Shown piece by piece: positions 47,501-62,152 of a stretch of 64,000 nt of DNA. A program made the position numbers and the translations under genes. The DNA comes from Plantago elongata (Eukaryota > Streptophyta > Magnoliopsida > Lamiales > Plantaginaceae), in the NCBI GenBank assembly GCA_036897095.1, contig JAYMSP010000163.1:1-64000 (forward strand), given 5' to 3'. The notes beneath the pieces are model-generated. The model was not told where the DNA came from, did no database searches, and was given only the letters and a program-made list of their open reading frames with translations. Position 1 is the stretch's first letter. Every line of letters starts with the position of its first letter.

Positions 47501-50500
47501 CAGCATTTTGCACTTCCAGTAATGTGCATAAGGAAGTTGCACCATGCGCTGATGCAATCCTTGCTAGCAACTCTCTGCATGAAATGAGGTAACAGAATGT
47601 GAAAATAAATAGCAGAATTTTTACATAAAAGCAGAACAGTTGAAGTACAAAACCCTCACCGAACTCCGCCAATATTGCCTTCAGATACAAGACGGTGTAA
47701 CAGGTTGGGATTTGCCTGTGGAACATCAACAATAGTAGATGGAGATGAAGCCGTCCCGTTCATTACGGGTTTAGCAGGTATGTCACTGCATATAGACGGA
47801 TATAAAGTGGATTCTTAATTTATCAGCCAAATCACATAGTAATAAACAGATGGGAGCACGCATAGAATAAATTTTTAAAGAGAACAGGAAAACATGGAGT
47901 CCTAGGAAGGTGGTGCAGCTAAAACACGCTAAAAACTTCCTAAGGAATTATAGCAAAGGTGCTTAAATACCAATTTACAGAACAATTAAAATTGAGAGGA
48001 ACAGTGCATTTAAATTAGTTTCGTACATATCAGGGCTTGGAGGAGGACTCCGAGGAATCTTTTGCAAGTGTTTTAGGAATATTGACAACATTGAATGAAA
48101 AGTTGGTCTTTTGGAAGCCTTGAACTGCAGACAATCACCAATCATCTTCCACAGTTCCACGGGTATTCCAACTCCAACTACACTCGTATATTGAGGTGGT
48201 TGTCGTTTAGCTCTCACAACAGACTGGTATATTTCTTCAGGGCTTAAGCCAGCCCATCTGGGTAAAATAACATAATAATCTTGTAAGTTAATTTCTCTAG
48301 AGAGAAGGAAAGAGTAAGGGGAAGAGAAATATTTCACATACGGTATAGACCCGGTGCACATTTCAATCATTGTACAACCAAAGCTCCAGGCATCAGATTC
48401 TAATGATATTCCAATAGCATCCTCCCAGAAAAGATGTAACGATTTCTTCCCTGGTTCCCATGCCTCTGGGGCAGTATAATTTGGGCTCAACATGGTGCAA
48501 TCCATGCACGAATGGATTTTGGAGGATTCACACTCTTTTCTAGCTTTTCGACAATCAGGTTTCTTTAGAATTGCTGGAAGCCCATAGTCAGAAACAACAG
48601 CATGACCATTCCCGTCCAGCAGAAGGTTAGATGGTTTAATGTTCATACAAACAACACCAGCAGCGTGCAGCTCAGCTACCCCACGAGCAATATCTGCCCC
48701 GTATCTGTTTAGCGTGTTCACGATACATCAATAACAGAATTTATAAATCTTATAATATATACACACATTTGCAATCAATGAGCTAAGAGTGGATGAAACG
48801 AGTAACTATGATCCCAAAGCAAATCATCAAGTGCCATTGCCATCATTAATCTGAATACCTATCGAGGTGCATAAGGTGTATGGGATGTGCACCCACATTC
48901 ATTAAACCGAAAAATTAGTCTTTTGGAATTTACATTTCTATGGTGCAGTGTTGAATTATTTGAAACATCGCAACTGGTGTAATGCTGACGCACCATATAC
49001 AAATACATACAATACAAACAGACCAGAAGAGGAAAAAGAAAATTCTCAAAAACAAAACACAGAGAAAGGAGAGCCTTTTGCTGGTCTGCAGATTATTATT
49101 TGCTATAAAGAGAACATTTACATTGTTATCTGGAAATAGCAATTTTACACGTGCCGAGAATGATATACAATACATGATCCACGTCCACTAGCTGATTGGA
49201 GAAGAATTCAATCGAAAGGATGTCGATCATATTACATTCTCAGTATTTATTCCTTTTCGCCTACTGGTGGAGCATTCATTGGAGATATTTTGAATTATAA
49301 GAAAGATAAATGCAACGTTTTAAAGCACGCCAGAAAAAACAATTTGGAAACTATTACATACAACAGAAGTACAACATTATCAAGTCATGAACTAATCCAA
49401 CCAATTCACGCATACCTTGTTAAGATATAATTCAAATGAGGAATGCAGCAACTATGATAGGGAACTTGTCATTTACTAGAGATCTTTACAGTTAAAGCAA
49501 TAATTGCCTTTTTCTCAACTCGTAACTGAAAGTAAAATATCTCGAACGTACTCCTCACTCCACGCGGTTGTCTTGCTAATATGGGGGCCTACGTAGATAT
49601 TGCTTTGCAGCGTAAATTGTCGCATTTTAAGCGAACACAATAAGACCTGTACGCTAAGAGAACACGGGCCAACAAAAAGAGTTCCGGAAAACCAGTTCTG
49701 GCAAGCAGTTGGTCACACTATCAAATCCGACAAATAAAAAATACGTCACTCAACCACATGAGATCAGATTTCGAATGTCAAAAGCATGACTGATGATCTA
49801 TGACAATTTCCTAATCCGGTGAAAAGCAAAGATAGCATCTTCAGCAACACTCTTACATGCTGATGAAACGCTCGACATATCCATGATAGATAAAGCTCAT
49901 ATCCTAATCAGATTTCAAGTTAAAGTTAATTCTTCTCTAAATCATGAATGTACCGCGTAATTAGCAGAATGCAAATCGAACTTTATAAAGCATGAAAGAC
50001 ACCAGAATGTATTGAAATTGTATGAGCAGTAAACAATCAGAAAACCTGAGGATCTGTTCGAGGGTGAACCGCCCTTCATTCTGCTGCATTGCAGTCTGGA
50101 CAGAACCATGGCATCTATCCATCACCAAACATAGACTATTCGTATCCACCTTAGTTACCCCATGAAAAGTACAGACATTCCTACACCACATCGACTTACT
50201 CCTCAGCTCCTCCAGCTGACCCTGAATCCAAACAACATCCGTCGTCCCCTCGCCGATCTCCACCTTCTTCACCGCCACCTTATGCTTACATCCCTTCCCT
50301 GATAAAACCGCAGTCCACATCTCCACTCCCGAACCTCTCCTACTCCCACTACTACTAGCCTCCCCAATCCTCTTCACCAATTTCAACTCCTTGTGCATCC
50401 CCATATCCAACATCCCACCGCTAAACCCTTCCTCCACCCTCCTACTCCCATTACCACTCACATTGGCATTCAATTCCCCATTTCCACAGCAATTATTAGC

Positions 50501-50794
50501 TAATAGCTTAGTATCAACACTATCAACCTCATCGTCTTCATCCTCGTCGTCTTCTTCCTCCTCCTCGCCCTGGATTAGCGACAGGATGGCGTAATTCTTC
50601 TTCAGAGCGGAGACGGAGTTTCCGACGGTGGAGACGTGGCGGCAGCGGGGGCAGGAGACGGAGTTGTCAGCGGAGTCGGCGAATAGACGGGAGAGACAGT
50701 CGCGGCAGTAGCCGTGGCCGCATTGGAGGAGGAGAGGGCAACGGTCGTCTTCGTTGTACTTGTTCTGACAGACAGAACAGCAGGTTACTCTCAT
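41588..50794 (-). CDS. KEG: KEEP ON GOING: RING E3 ligase/kinase/ankyrin/HERC2-repeat protein
   Basis: Sixteen exons keep phase and give 1,630 residues (Arabidopsis 1,625): 50046-50794, 48342-48704, 48027-48257, 47660-47785, 47238-47574, 46865-47022, 45871-46028, 45639-45760, 45412-45546, 44939-45063, 44675-44779, 44334-44573, 43726-44059, 43422-43610, 43019-43324, 41588-42802. It has a C3HC4 RING (C6, C9, C25, H27, C30, C33, C48, C51), an acidic linker, a kinase domain (about 140-440), ankyrin repeats (about 475-865) and about a dozen HERC2-like repeats (GDWVR) to the end. In Arabidopsis KEG ubiquitinates ABI5 and other ABA factors at the trans-Golgi/early endosome. The kinase has CMNIKPSN at the catalytic loop and SDYG for DFG, as I recall for the family. 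Intron 6 carries a MITE. Confidence 0.96.
46399..46546. mobile_element. Tourist-like MITE in KEG intron 6, copy 2
   Basis: This 148-bp element is flanked by TTA (46396-46398 and 46547-46549). Ends GGTTTTGTTCTCTTCAACTG and inverted GGCTCTGTTCTCTTCAACTG match at 18 of 20 positions. The interior is made of ATTCAGTTC-like motifs. A Stowaway-like end (ATTCCCTCCGTCCC) lies just upstream near 46166, so the intron has taken at least two insertions. Confidence 0.85.
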
Positions 50795-52869
50795 CGCTAT
50801 CGCTTTCTTTCTTTCAACTTGGAGACGATGATGATGATGGTGACGATGATGAGTCTACCTGAGTTTTGGTGGATAGTGAATTGGTTTGGGGAACAGGTGA
50901 GGAATCGGAAATGATAGATCCAGAAAAAGGGAGGGTTTTAGAGTGAGAAAGGAAGGATGGAAGACAAAGTGTGAAAGAGGTTGGAAGAAGGTGAGCTCAG
51001 AAGAGAAAATGGAGAAAATGGGTAAAAGCCTTTGGCTTGATTGAGAGAATGTGATTTTGAGGTTTTGCTGTTTGTTTTGGACTTTCGGTCTTTACCATTT
51101 CTCTCCTATCTACTCTATAGTCTATACTGTCATTTCTCTATTTCATCAGCTTGGTTTTAATACTCCTCACCCCGGATATGCCGTATAAATAAATCGAAGT
51201 GCTTCGTAAATCATACTCAATAATGTAAATTTAATATTAAATAAGATTGATTGAAGTTTAAACGAGTACCAATCAATATGGTAAAAATTTAAAGTTGATC
51301 ATAATCAACTTATGAGCATTTAAACATATATATACAGCAATTTAATTAACTTCGAAAAGTTAAAACTTAACAACTGATGTGAAACAGAAGAGTTATATAA
51401 ATTAGAATTAAAAAACAATCTATTTTATTCGATCAAATTACAAACTATAATTCAACTTTAACAATCAATGCACCATAATAAAAAAAATCAATCATTTTCA
51501 TCTAATTAAATTTTACACTACTGCATCCAAATAAAATGAACTCATCACAAAAGAAAATATATCTTTTCAATTTAATTTTAAACTATAATTCAACCAAACA
51601 AGATTAATTAATCATTTCAAGACGACAAATTAACACAGTAGTATGTATTATGACGTTCTATCAAAATTAATAATTAAAAGTATATTTGTTGAGGTAAAAA
51701 AGTGAGAGCATAGAGGATTTGTGTAAATTACAATAAACGAGGGTCAGATGTGAACAAAATATAGGAAGAGCTTTTTCACTTGCCATTCCTTATTCCAACA
51801 TGATACTTTTTCGGTATAATACGTAAAATATTAACTTTATTAAAATATTAGTACTCGCATAACATGGTGATTTTTGTTATTCTCCAGGCTCACGCCCATG
51901 GTTAGACTTAGATGTCAGACGAACCAAAAATTATAAGGTCTAGGAGATGAACACTCGTACAAATTTTATTAATATATACATGACATAGTGCTTAGATAGT
52001 TATCAAACCACTATATTACAAGGTTTTGAGAGTATGTTGTCCACAATAAGTGCTCAGTGACATGATGGCATAACTCTCTTGAAGCAACATGAACTGTGAG
52101 TTTATCTAAAACCTGCTCTTGGACATGCGAGACAAACTATATCACACGATTAATCACCCTGGAATGGCCTATGCACTATTGTAATCCAAGCACTAGGAGA
52201 TGGTCCGTTCAACACATTCTGATAATGAGTGACTCACTGCATGGGAAATAACCATTTCAGCATACGCTTCTCCAACAAAACCCCAAAAGCAATTAGAGCT
52301 CTAAACATAACTGAAGGTTTGGCAACGTGAGGAACAAGGGTAGAGAGAATCAGCATAGGAATATAAACTTGGGACTTGGGAGGATTGAAGACCATTACAT
52401 GAAGAACATCAGTTGTAATGTAAACAGACTAAATGGTTCAAACTTCTATGTCTACCAACCGATTATACCACAAACGACAAGTGCGATTCTGATCACAGCA
52501 AAAGAATAAGTAGTTAAGTTGTTTGAAGCTGAAACCAATCCACAGAACAGAATTAACTAGCACCAGCTCGTTCTGAATTACACAGGAGAAAACAGAGTTA
52601 ATTTACAATACAGGGTGTTGGTTGGAGCAAGTACGAACGCAGACGGCCAGTCTCATTCTCATACAAAGAGCAGATTTACACAGCCAGGTTAATGAAAAGA
52701 ATGAAGCAGCTAAAACATAAACAAAAAATTTTACAAGGACCTCATACTCAGCAGAAATATTTGGATGGCAGATTTCAAATCGCCAGATGGGAAAAGAAAT
52801 CTTTCAGTAATCAATGCCAGTTTCGTTTTGCACCATCCCTTAGAAAAAAAGGTCGAAATTAAGTGGCAG
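50795..52869. other. KEG leader and promoter; LCBK1 3' flank
   Basis: 50795-51060 is the probable KEG leader (a GATGAT-type microsatellite near 50826-50850). The rest is AT-rich with no supported gene; short open frames at 52327-52509 are not recognised. The LCBK1 3' end lies next to 52869. Confidence 0.55.
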
Positions 52870-55800
52870 TCATGACTTTTTGATACACATAGATCGGCCA
52901 ATGAGCCTGCACTGTTCTGGAAGCAGTGAACACATCACTTTCCCATTCACAGGGAATAGTTCACCATCAATACCACACCCGTTGTGTGTGTGCTTCCCGG
53001 GTTTAATTTTGACCGACTTCACCTGCATTTGGCAAATTTCCAGTTTAATTAAGCAGAACAACCAAGTACATGCAATAAAATTTCAACAATCTGCAGCAAA
53101 CAGATCCAATAGCATCACCTCACATCGAATCTGAAATTAAAGGATAAAACTAGCATCTACCTCGCTCAAGAAATTAGACAATTGGCAAGTTAATTTTCAA
53201 ATTGAAGAGAGCATTTGCGCACTTTAATTTTTTCAAACCACAGAGGGTTAAGCTGGGTTATTTTATTAAAGGTGGGGAAACACGTATTATTCTCTCTTGG
53301 TGTCATGCTTCTTCTATTCTTTTTTCTTTTTTGTAGCTTTTCTATTATCCTTCTTTCATTTCCTCCATGTGCAGGCATGGGGTGTGAGATCAAATGGCAT
53401 TAGGTGAGAGGATACAGATATGTTTCTTTACCTTAACGTATTCAACATATGGCAAGGAAAGGTGTTTGCCCATCTGTAAACGCAAAAAGAATCTCAACAG
53501 CCTCAAACGCCCGCTTCCATGTACCAGTAACAGATCCAATGCGCCATCATCATGCTCCGCCTTCGGGGCAACAACCTGAGAACTCACTTGCACAGTCCTA
53601 CATGAATGATTGCATACAATGATGGCAAGAAATTTGTCTTTAGCAACAACCCATTTCTCCTCGGGTTTACGGACCATTTCTGCTTCTCCACAGGCTTCAG
53701 AGTCCTCCAGTGGCCCTGGAAGTTCTATAGGATTTTCGACGCCCCAATTAGGTTCAGCATCCCATCTAGGCTCGGCATCCCAAATCGGACCAGGATCTGA
53801 CATGGTTGATGATATATCTTCCTTGTCGTTGGGGACAGTTGGCAGGGCCCACCCTTTATCCGTCCTCGACTTGGACCGAGTCCTTGGATAGTTTGGAGTA
53901 CCTGAGTGTGGTAGTTGAGGATGGATAACTTCCGGTTCAGCTGTCAAATTGCTTCTTCCAGCTGATAGCCTTTTTGACTTAGGGTCTATGGCTCGCACAT
54001 AGTCCGATGGTTCAGTGCTACTACAGGTTGTATCCATATCAGTTCCAGCTATATGACTAGGTGACATGATTGAATCGATACTGGATAGACTAGAGGCCCG
54101 AGGAAGGCCTTCCTTGCTTGATCTGCGCATAATATCCGTGTAGAGCTCTGACATGTCTATAATTTCATGATAAGCAGAATTATTTCCGTCTCCAGCTTCT
54201 CTTTGTACGGGTAGATATTCCACTTCATAACTATACTTCGGCAAGCACAAGAACTTGAGAAAACCAGCGACAAAATAACGTAGTGGGCCAAACCTTTTCT
54301 GATACTTTCCTGAAAGTTCTAGAACTGTAGCAAATAGAGAAAAATGGGAGTCATGAATTTAACCAGAAGAGAAATCATGAATATGATAGGCTACAAATGC
54401 AGTTGCCTTCACTTGAGCAAGTTGAATAGAGAATAGCAAATCGAAGTTCCAAACTAGGGAAGCTTCAGTATCATGACAGGATGTGGAGGCCACAATCCTG
54501 GATTAAGTTCGACTGGTTAGCAATAAACTAACATCAGTCTAACTTTGAGTTTTAGAAAGTGGAGCAACTAATAACCTCAATCAAAATCTACGACTAACAT
54601 CAATCTAACTGCAACAAATAAAAACTTACCATCACTTATAAACCCAAAGTAAGTGGCTGACATCCCAAAGTGAATAGCTCCAGAGTGGATCCACTCCACA
54701 GCAAAAACATCAGTTGGTGTAAGACCTCCCTGGAAACAACCGAGGAAGAACTTAGACACTGATTACTTGAAGTAAATATATGTTTTAACATTCACATGAA
54801 TGCATCAGTTGTTCTTCTGCAAAGAATCACATGAACCTCTCGAGAACAAATTCTTGAAATTTGGCCTCATCAATAGTTCCCTAAGATACATAGGAAACTT
54901 CAAAACTTGTCTTAGGGGGGTTCCTATTAGAGATTTTACAGTGCCACAAGGAACTTTTAAGGGTACCATAATATAAATCTATGAGTATCTAAAGCTGTGC
55001 ATAGTTTCTAAAAAATCGATTCTCAAGCAGTTTCTTTCCCGCCTACAGAAGTTTACTAGTAATTCTCAAGACCTGGTGCTATGCTGAGCTAAACTTAGTG
55101 CATAATATCTCGTATGTAGATGCATTATCTGATTAGGGCACAACCAACAGTTTATGTATGCCATACTTCACTAATTATTCAAGGTCGTATATGTGAGGCA
55201 AATGACATTTCCTTTGGATTTTGGACCGGTAGAATTGATCTTATGAAAGAAAAACCTCCTAGCATGAAGGGATAAAGCACAGTTTCAAGTTTCAACATAG
55301 CCTGGTCAAGAACTGTGTATCTATAGGATATATCCAAGAAAAAAAAATTAAGTCGCATGCAATTCAGTAGAACTGTTCTAAATCAAATTACCCGGCCAGA
55401 TAAGTGCCACCAGAAGCAAAGTCAGAACATTGGTTGCTCAACACATTCAGAAACAGGATATAGACCAACAACAACACAACAATGTAAATGATAACCAGGC
55501 CCAGTTCCATTACCTTAACTATAGCTATTGCAGCAGATACCGGATCTCTGACTCCAAGAACAGTCCAGACCAAAGAATTGTCAGAACCAGCAGGTATGAT
55601 ACCAATTGGGACCGAAATTGCTTCCTTTTGATTGTTCCTACTGAGTAAGCCGTTCAAAACCTGAATTTAGTGGAAGAGCAGGTAAGAAGATTAAAACGGC
55701 AACCAATTAAGCAGTCTTCTCATGAAGAAAGATCATAACACAAATCTAGTCATTAAAAAAGCAATTCAGACAAAGTTATCAGGTATTTAGGTTAGCTGTA

Positions 55801-57335
55801 GACCTCTTCGCTTTTGGAAGGAAGGCCACAATTTGTTGAAGGAAAGATGTTTATATAGTTAATGATTTGGTGCAGAGGTACATCTCAGACTCCAGGAAAA
55901 TTGTGAATGACAATTAAAAGCTATCATCATCTAATTGAAGAATTTAAATTGACAGTCCAGAATAAGAGTAATTGGTGTGAACCTCATTTATGATCCCATC
56001 ACCGCCGACACATATAATACCTGGAAGGAGAGCAACAGCATAATCAATTCTCGTCAAAATGGTAGATTGCAAGTAGGTTGATTAATTAGCATTTTTATAG
56101 ATAGAAAGTGTACCATCAGGACATGTACTGAAGTCGACACTGGCTGCGAGTTTCCTGGCATGACCGGCAGATGTTGTTCTGACAACCTCCAACTGAAATC
56201 CTGCGAGCTGGTCAGCAAACCAATTATTAGCAACAGAAAGTATCACAGGCTCACAGCAAGGTAAAGTATATGGACACTCGTGAATATGATATGCATGGCA
56301 CCAAATGCTTTTCCTAACTATCCCTCAATACATCTCAGCTATGAAACACTACCGCAACTGGGCAAACTCAAAATAATTTAAACATTAAAGCCCTCCCTTA
56401 ACATTAAGAGTCAAGAAAAGACAATTATTTAGTAAAATCTATTGGAAATTACCTCAGTGAACTTACTTTGAATATAGGTTCAACTATGTCACCAAACACT
56501 TTGCTCGAACGACCACGTCCAGATCGAGGGTTTAAAATAACCAACATTCTGGGTGGAGTTTTACATCTTATGTACATCTCGGGAGCGAAGTCATTGAAAG
56601 TTAGACCTGAACTCTGCTTCTTAGAAGCCATTGGATGAGGCAAAGAGTTTATGTAGCATTGTTGATCAGCAAAGGCATTGACCCATTGAACTGCATCTTC
56701 AGGGGAAGAAGCAAAAAAGCGAAAGTCTTTCTGGTTTCTCCCACTTTTGGTAAAGCGTAAACACGAACCCTTTCTTAATGGATAGGCATGCACGGTGAGG
56801 TATCTAAGACCTGCACAGTATGATAGCTGCAAAATCCAAAGGGGTGTATTGAGAAACGAAAGATAGATGCACAGTACGGTAAACCTAAACAGTCAAATCG
56901 AAATAAATTTACCGAAATAACATCATCAAGATGTAAAATCTCAGAACCCCAAATCAGTGCCTTGCTTGTCAGTTTGGCATCGACTGGATCTACATTTGTA
57001 TTTTGTGAAGCTTGTTCCTCAGATATTTTACTATACTTCCGTTTATCTACAGAAAGTTTCCCCGAGAACACATCATACCCCAACAAGTCAGATTTCTCAT
57101 CTCCGATATCAATACCATGTTCCTCCCTTCTACCTTTCTTCGGATCAACAATATTGACAGTGGTGTCACCACTTGTTGATGCCTTTCCTCTGCTACTACT
57201 ACGTTTTTCTGGGAAAATGACTGGGGATGTTTGTTGTCCGGTTGTTGTTGGTGAACAAAGTCCAAGACGACGAAGAGACTGCTGAGTTGTTATTCTTAAA
57301 GAACTATTCTTCGCCAAACTCACACTCTTCTGCAT
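52870..57335 (-). CDS. LCBK1: Sphingoid long-chain base kinase
   Basis: Eight coding exons keep phase and give 735 residues (the Arabidopsis LCBK1 I recall is about 760): 56913-57335, 56467-56826, 56114-56207, 55983-56020, 55514-55660, 54630-54729, 53432-54324, 52870-53022. It phosphorylates sphingosine-type long-chain bases, whose phosphates signal in drought, ABA and cell death. A DAGK-type catalytic domain starts at about 235 with LVILNPRSGRGRSSKVF. The glycine-rich ATP loop CVGGDGIINE (297-305) is spread over the tiny 38-bp exon, and PIGIIPAGSDNS follows. A large low-complexity insert (DAEPRWDAEPNW) sits in exon 7, before the C-terminal lobe with CGIDGELF. The N-terminal part (LTVHAYPL) is PH-like. 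A leader intron upstream is likely. Confidence 0.93.
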
Positions 57336-58330
57336 ATTGACTTGTAAGCATAGAATGCAGACGACGAAAGAGAAGGATATCTAGAGATGCATGGTTCTAG
57401 AAAGAAGCGTTCTAACAGTCCAGTGTCCAGAAAGACTACCACCATATGCCTGCATTATTTACCATAAATTCTGCAATAAGCATCGTGATATAACACAGAA
57501 TGGATGACTTTTCATTGGTGCAAGAAACTCGACTTTCTAAAATGTAAAAAAGAAAAAGGTCAATACTGCTTCGTTCAGAACATTTCTCGTCTTTTGAGGA
57601 GTGAATTAGATCAATTAATAACTTCTACAGCTACGTCCAATAGTGAACTAATTTCTGGCAACCCAGATCAAAGCAAGCAAAAAAAGATAATCCAGGTGCC
57701 AGTATACAACTAACAATTCTGAAACATATTTTTCGTAAGGCAATATAGCCAAAGAATTCTATCGTCAACTCTTCACCTAACCTACAAGAGTAAATGCCTT
57801 CATCTAGCTAGTTTCTTCATATTCATTCTCGCAATTACAAATACATGACCATCCTAACTCCTAAGAAATAAGAATATGAATACACAAAAAAATCCATCAA
57901 CTGTTAAATCTCAATTGACATATCAGATTAATAAACTACACGCTCATACAAAAGAAACATAGTATAGATTATCCGATAACTCATATAAACAGACAAAATT
58001 GGATATACGCCATAAAGGAATATTCCTAATTCAACCATTTCATCCACAAATTATCCGATCATCTACTCCACCTCGCAAAACACCAGACGCATAAACAAAA
58101 GCACGGAAAAGTAAATTAATGGCAGAAATGCAATAGGAAAAGTAACAGCTGTTATGTTCGTACGGATGGAAATACTTGCCCTTTCAATTTCCAAGAAAGA
58201 GTAAACAGCCGCCGGAATATGTGGCGGAGAGCGGCCGTTACCGGTGGTGATGGTTTAAGAGGAGGAGCAGAAGGGAGAAATTGTGCACAGGGAGGAAAAT
58301 GGAGAGAAATTGAGGTTGTGGTTTTGTATG
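57336..58330 (-). promoter_or_regulatory. LCBK1 5' leader region with probable leader intron
   Basis: The sequence between 57336 and about 58170 has no coding signal and looks like a leader intron. A purine/pyrimidine-rich leader exon likely lies at about 58170-58330, just before a GC-richer promoter-proximal stretch. These boundaries are inferred, not proven. Confidence 0.35.
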
Positions 58331-61300
58331 TGGGTTCTTGTGTGTGTATTGAATTTGTATGACTGACTGACCCTTGTTTTGGTTTTGATTAGCTTATTTA
58401 ACACTCCAAATGAGCTTAATTAAGGGGAGCTGTGTGGATAGTTTTTTTACTTCCATTTACTTTTGGATAATTGTAAATTGAGATTGTGACATCTTATTCG
58501 CTTCCTAGCTCTATATTTCCTCTTTCCTTTTTGACCATATATATATATGTATATATATATATATTAAAAAAATCAGCCAGGAAACATTAAAATTTATAAT
58601 TAGTTAGAAATTAAATTAAAGTATATTTATACATAAATAAGACATAAAGGGCACTAAAATGTTACATATATTATTTGTTATATTATCTATATAGTAAGAA
58701 CTAGCTCTATATTTTCTCCTTTTCTTTTTTGAACATCTTTATAAACATCTTTATATAGATACAAATTGATCAACATATACATTTTATAGTTAAATAAAAT
58801 ATTGTAATTTATATTATAAATATCGATATTGTAAACATACATATAGAATATAATATGTACGATTATAATAAAAATATCATTAATATTGTAAAAATTCCCT
58901 ATATAATTGCGAACTCATTATACATTGTGTTTGTTTTTTTTTGAATATATATTCTCTATAATTTTGACCTATTATCACTTAATTGGTTTACTCGGCGCTT
59001 TTGGATTTGTCATTTTGGCTCTTGTTAGCGATGTGGAGTACTAGATCACAACTATTATTCGGCATTTTATACTTAACGTTTCATATGGAGTTTTTGTTTT
59101 TATCCTAGGAGGATTATTAACTCGCCTTTACTATAAGCCTTATAAGTTACTCCCTCCGTAAGCTTATAAAGTTTAATTACATAATTTAATTAAACACTTA
59201 ATTAACGGCAACAGTTTCTTAAATTGAAATTTAAAATTAAAAAAAGATTGATTGTGAAAAATTAAAATGTAACATCTATTATAAGACGAAAATAATGTGA
59301 TTTTATGTCGATTACATAAATGTCATAAGGCATCACGCCCATGTGCGTAACCTTATAATCTAACAGTACTATAATAATACGATAATAGTAATACTATACA
59401 ATATATACGGGTGTGTATTAACATTATGAGTTACTATTAGTTTTATTGTTTAAGTTATTATTTGGTTTTATTAATATAGTTGGGTAGTGTGTTTATAGTA
59501 TAATATTTCTTAAAATGGTAAAAGTACTACAAAGTTTAAAAACGGGACTTATCCTGGAACGTGGTAAGTATAATATATGAAAATGAATTGCATATAACAA
59601 ATAATGTATCATTAACTGAGTTTATTCTATACTACAATATATTGTAGTGCCTCATTGATGTTTTATATGTTTTGCAAGTTGAACACTTTTTTTTAAATGT
59701 TGTGAGGTAGTAGTAGTACATACAAAACCAATACTGTGCGAACATATTCTCATGCATTATGGTAGGCATAAGATGGTGCAGTAGAATTGAGCTGGAATAG
59801 TAAATCCCTGTTAGAGGTAAAATGTTGTTTAGAGTGTAGGAAGTAGTTGTAATATTTGTCGTTTCAAAAAATAAACTATTTTCATGCATTATACAAAGTG
59901 CAAATCACCTAATCAATAAAAATACTACCCAATAACATCCTCAAATATTTGACGTATATACAACATATTTATCATCATATATACTTCAAAAATAATAATC
60001 AGGGCTAAATATTTTTTCCATTTTATCAACTAACTGAGAGTTTCATTGCTAGTCAAATCTCAAAGCTATGTTAGGTTAAGTACACATTCATAAAATATTT
60101 TATGAAACTTCTATGGTCTAGATATAGAGGTATACTTTATTAGGTTTGAGATTTAAATACAATCTCTCATATGCACAAGTCCTAAAAGTGCTTTTCTTAA
60201 GTGCAAATTTTTATGGAAGTTTTTTTTTTTTTTTTTGGTTTTGCAATATTCTATTTTTTTTAAAATTTTATTTACGAAGAGAGCCTAGACTCTGAGATTT
60301 TATTGAAAGTTGAGATAAAACTTGGCCCTATTGAAGAATCATGGAAGTTGAAATGTTTAAAGGTTATGATAGAGAAAGCAATAGGAAATGGAAAACAATG
60401 GTGGAGGTGAAGAGCAAGCACCGGAGTAGCCATGTACGTGTATATTTTTAGTTTGTGTTCTATGCTTGATTTATACTTGTGTAAACTCATAAAATTTGAT
60501 TCGGACTCATATTTAACCTTATCCGCTTGTATTATTTGAGCATTTTTTATGCTTTTGTAGCAACTCATTTTGAGTAAAAAAAAAGAGACATTTATATAAA
60601 AAAGAAAGCACATTTTTGTTCATATCAGACACCAAAATAAAGGAATAGTGATTTCACATAATCGATCTCCAAAATAAATACATGGCCAGCCCATTATTAA
60701 GAATGACTAACCATTTCATTTTCATTTGAGAAATTATGTTCCATTGAAATGAGTTAGCGTGAAATTAACGGTAAAGTATATACCCCAATTTTATTCTCAC
60801 GCGTTGATTTAAAATAAATAAAACATGTATTACTCCAGCAAACAACGATTTTAATACAGTTGACGCAACCGTTTCTTTTTATAGGACAGCCCAAACGAGC
60901 CCTTTGGAAGGGTCAAATTAGATCTAAATTATTGAATTAACAGTTTAACTAATCTACTTAATTTAGAAGAAGAAACAACCATCCAAAAGTTGATAAGTAT
61001 CATTGTCACGGCACGATTTGTTTCTCGACCTAACTTTCAATTCGCTAGCTCCACCAAATTGTTTTAAAAAGTTAGTTTGATAATGATCGCATCTTTTGTC
61101 ACATACTTTCAACCTTTTTGTAAAGGGGGAAATGAATTGAATAACATACTTTGACACTAATATTGGAGGCCAAAGTACATTTAGTAAAGTTTGTAGTTAA
61201 AGTCTCTTTTATCCATTAATATATAAAAGGGTGATTACTCAGATTAGTGAAATTATACACGATATTGCTATTTTGGAAGTGGCTTATAAGTCTAGTGCTC

Positions 61301-62152
61301 CTGATTAGCATTTCTTATTGGACTCTATTTTACTTGTGGAGTCAAAAGTTGGAAATGGATAAAGAAGTGCGTGGAAAACATATGCGCATGATCCAAAGAT
61401 GCACTTGCTTGGCCACACAAGTCAATTATATTCTTGGCCAAGTCGAAGTATAGTTCAAAATGGTCCGATACTACCATGTTTAGAATTCGCCCATTGATGG
61501 CGACAAAATATCGACACGCACTACCACCCAAGTGTCCAGATTCCAGAAATTGCTGAATATTTACAGTATGCTAAATTAGTGTAAAACTCAAATTGCCCAT
61601 CATCAAGGGGAGTTTTAAATCTTAAAGGTAATTAAAGTTAACGAGGTGATAAACAAAACTGTTACGTTTTATATTACAAAAATCTTTTTACATTTGGTAT
61701 TTATGTATTACACCTTTAGCTGCAAAGTGCAAACTACATTATTTCACATGTAATATTATCAAATTTGTTGTTGAATGTTAATCTATCTCTTAATATACGA
61801 TAAGAAAGATGAAAACTATATGGGAAATTGTATGCTAATGCTCTTGGAAAATCAAAATAATTTATTTGCAAGCTTGGATGTATAAGACATACGAAATATA
61901 CAAGTATAACATCATTTCATTTCTATACTCGTACTTTGGTTTTAGGTAATACTCAGCAGTTCAATAATTTACATCAAGAATCTTTTAATTCTTTATTCAC
62001 GTAAGCAGTAATCGATGTGCTAGCAGAAGAACGTACACGTACCAAACTTTCCAACAACACTTCTGTACAATACTGTGATTAATTTAACTCTACAATGCAT
62101 TGATGCAGATTCTGAGAAGAAGCTAGGTAAGAATATTGTTCCGACAAGATAT
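58331..62152. other. AT-rich intergenic region
   Basis: No gene is supported over about 3.8 kb. It contains an AT microsatellite (58537-58565), a Stowaway-like end (ACTCCCTCCGTA at about 59150) without a clear partner, and a poly-T run near 60220. Short open frames are scattered and unrecognised. Confidence 0.55.
58537..58565. repeat. AT dinucleotide microsatellite
   Basis: About 14 AT units with one TG interruption. Confidence 0.9.

Noticed and set aside
58331-62152. Hidden gene in the AT-rich gap
   Set aside because: Frames are short, unspliced-looking and without family resemblance; nothing supports transcription.
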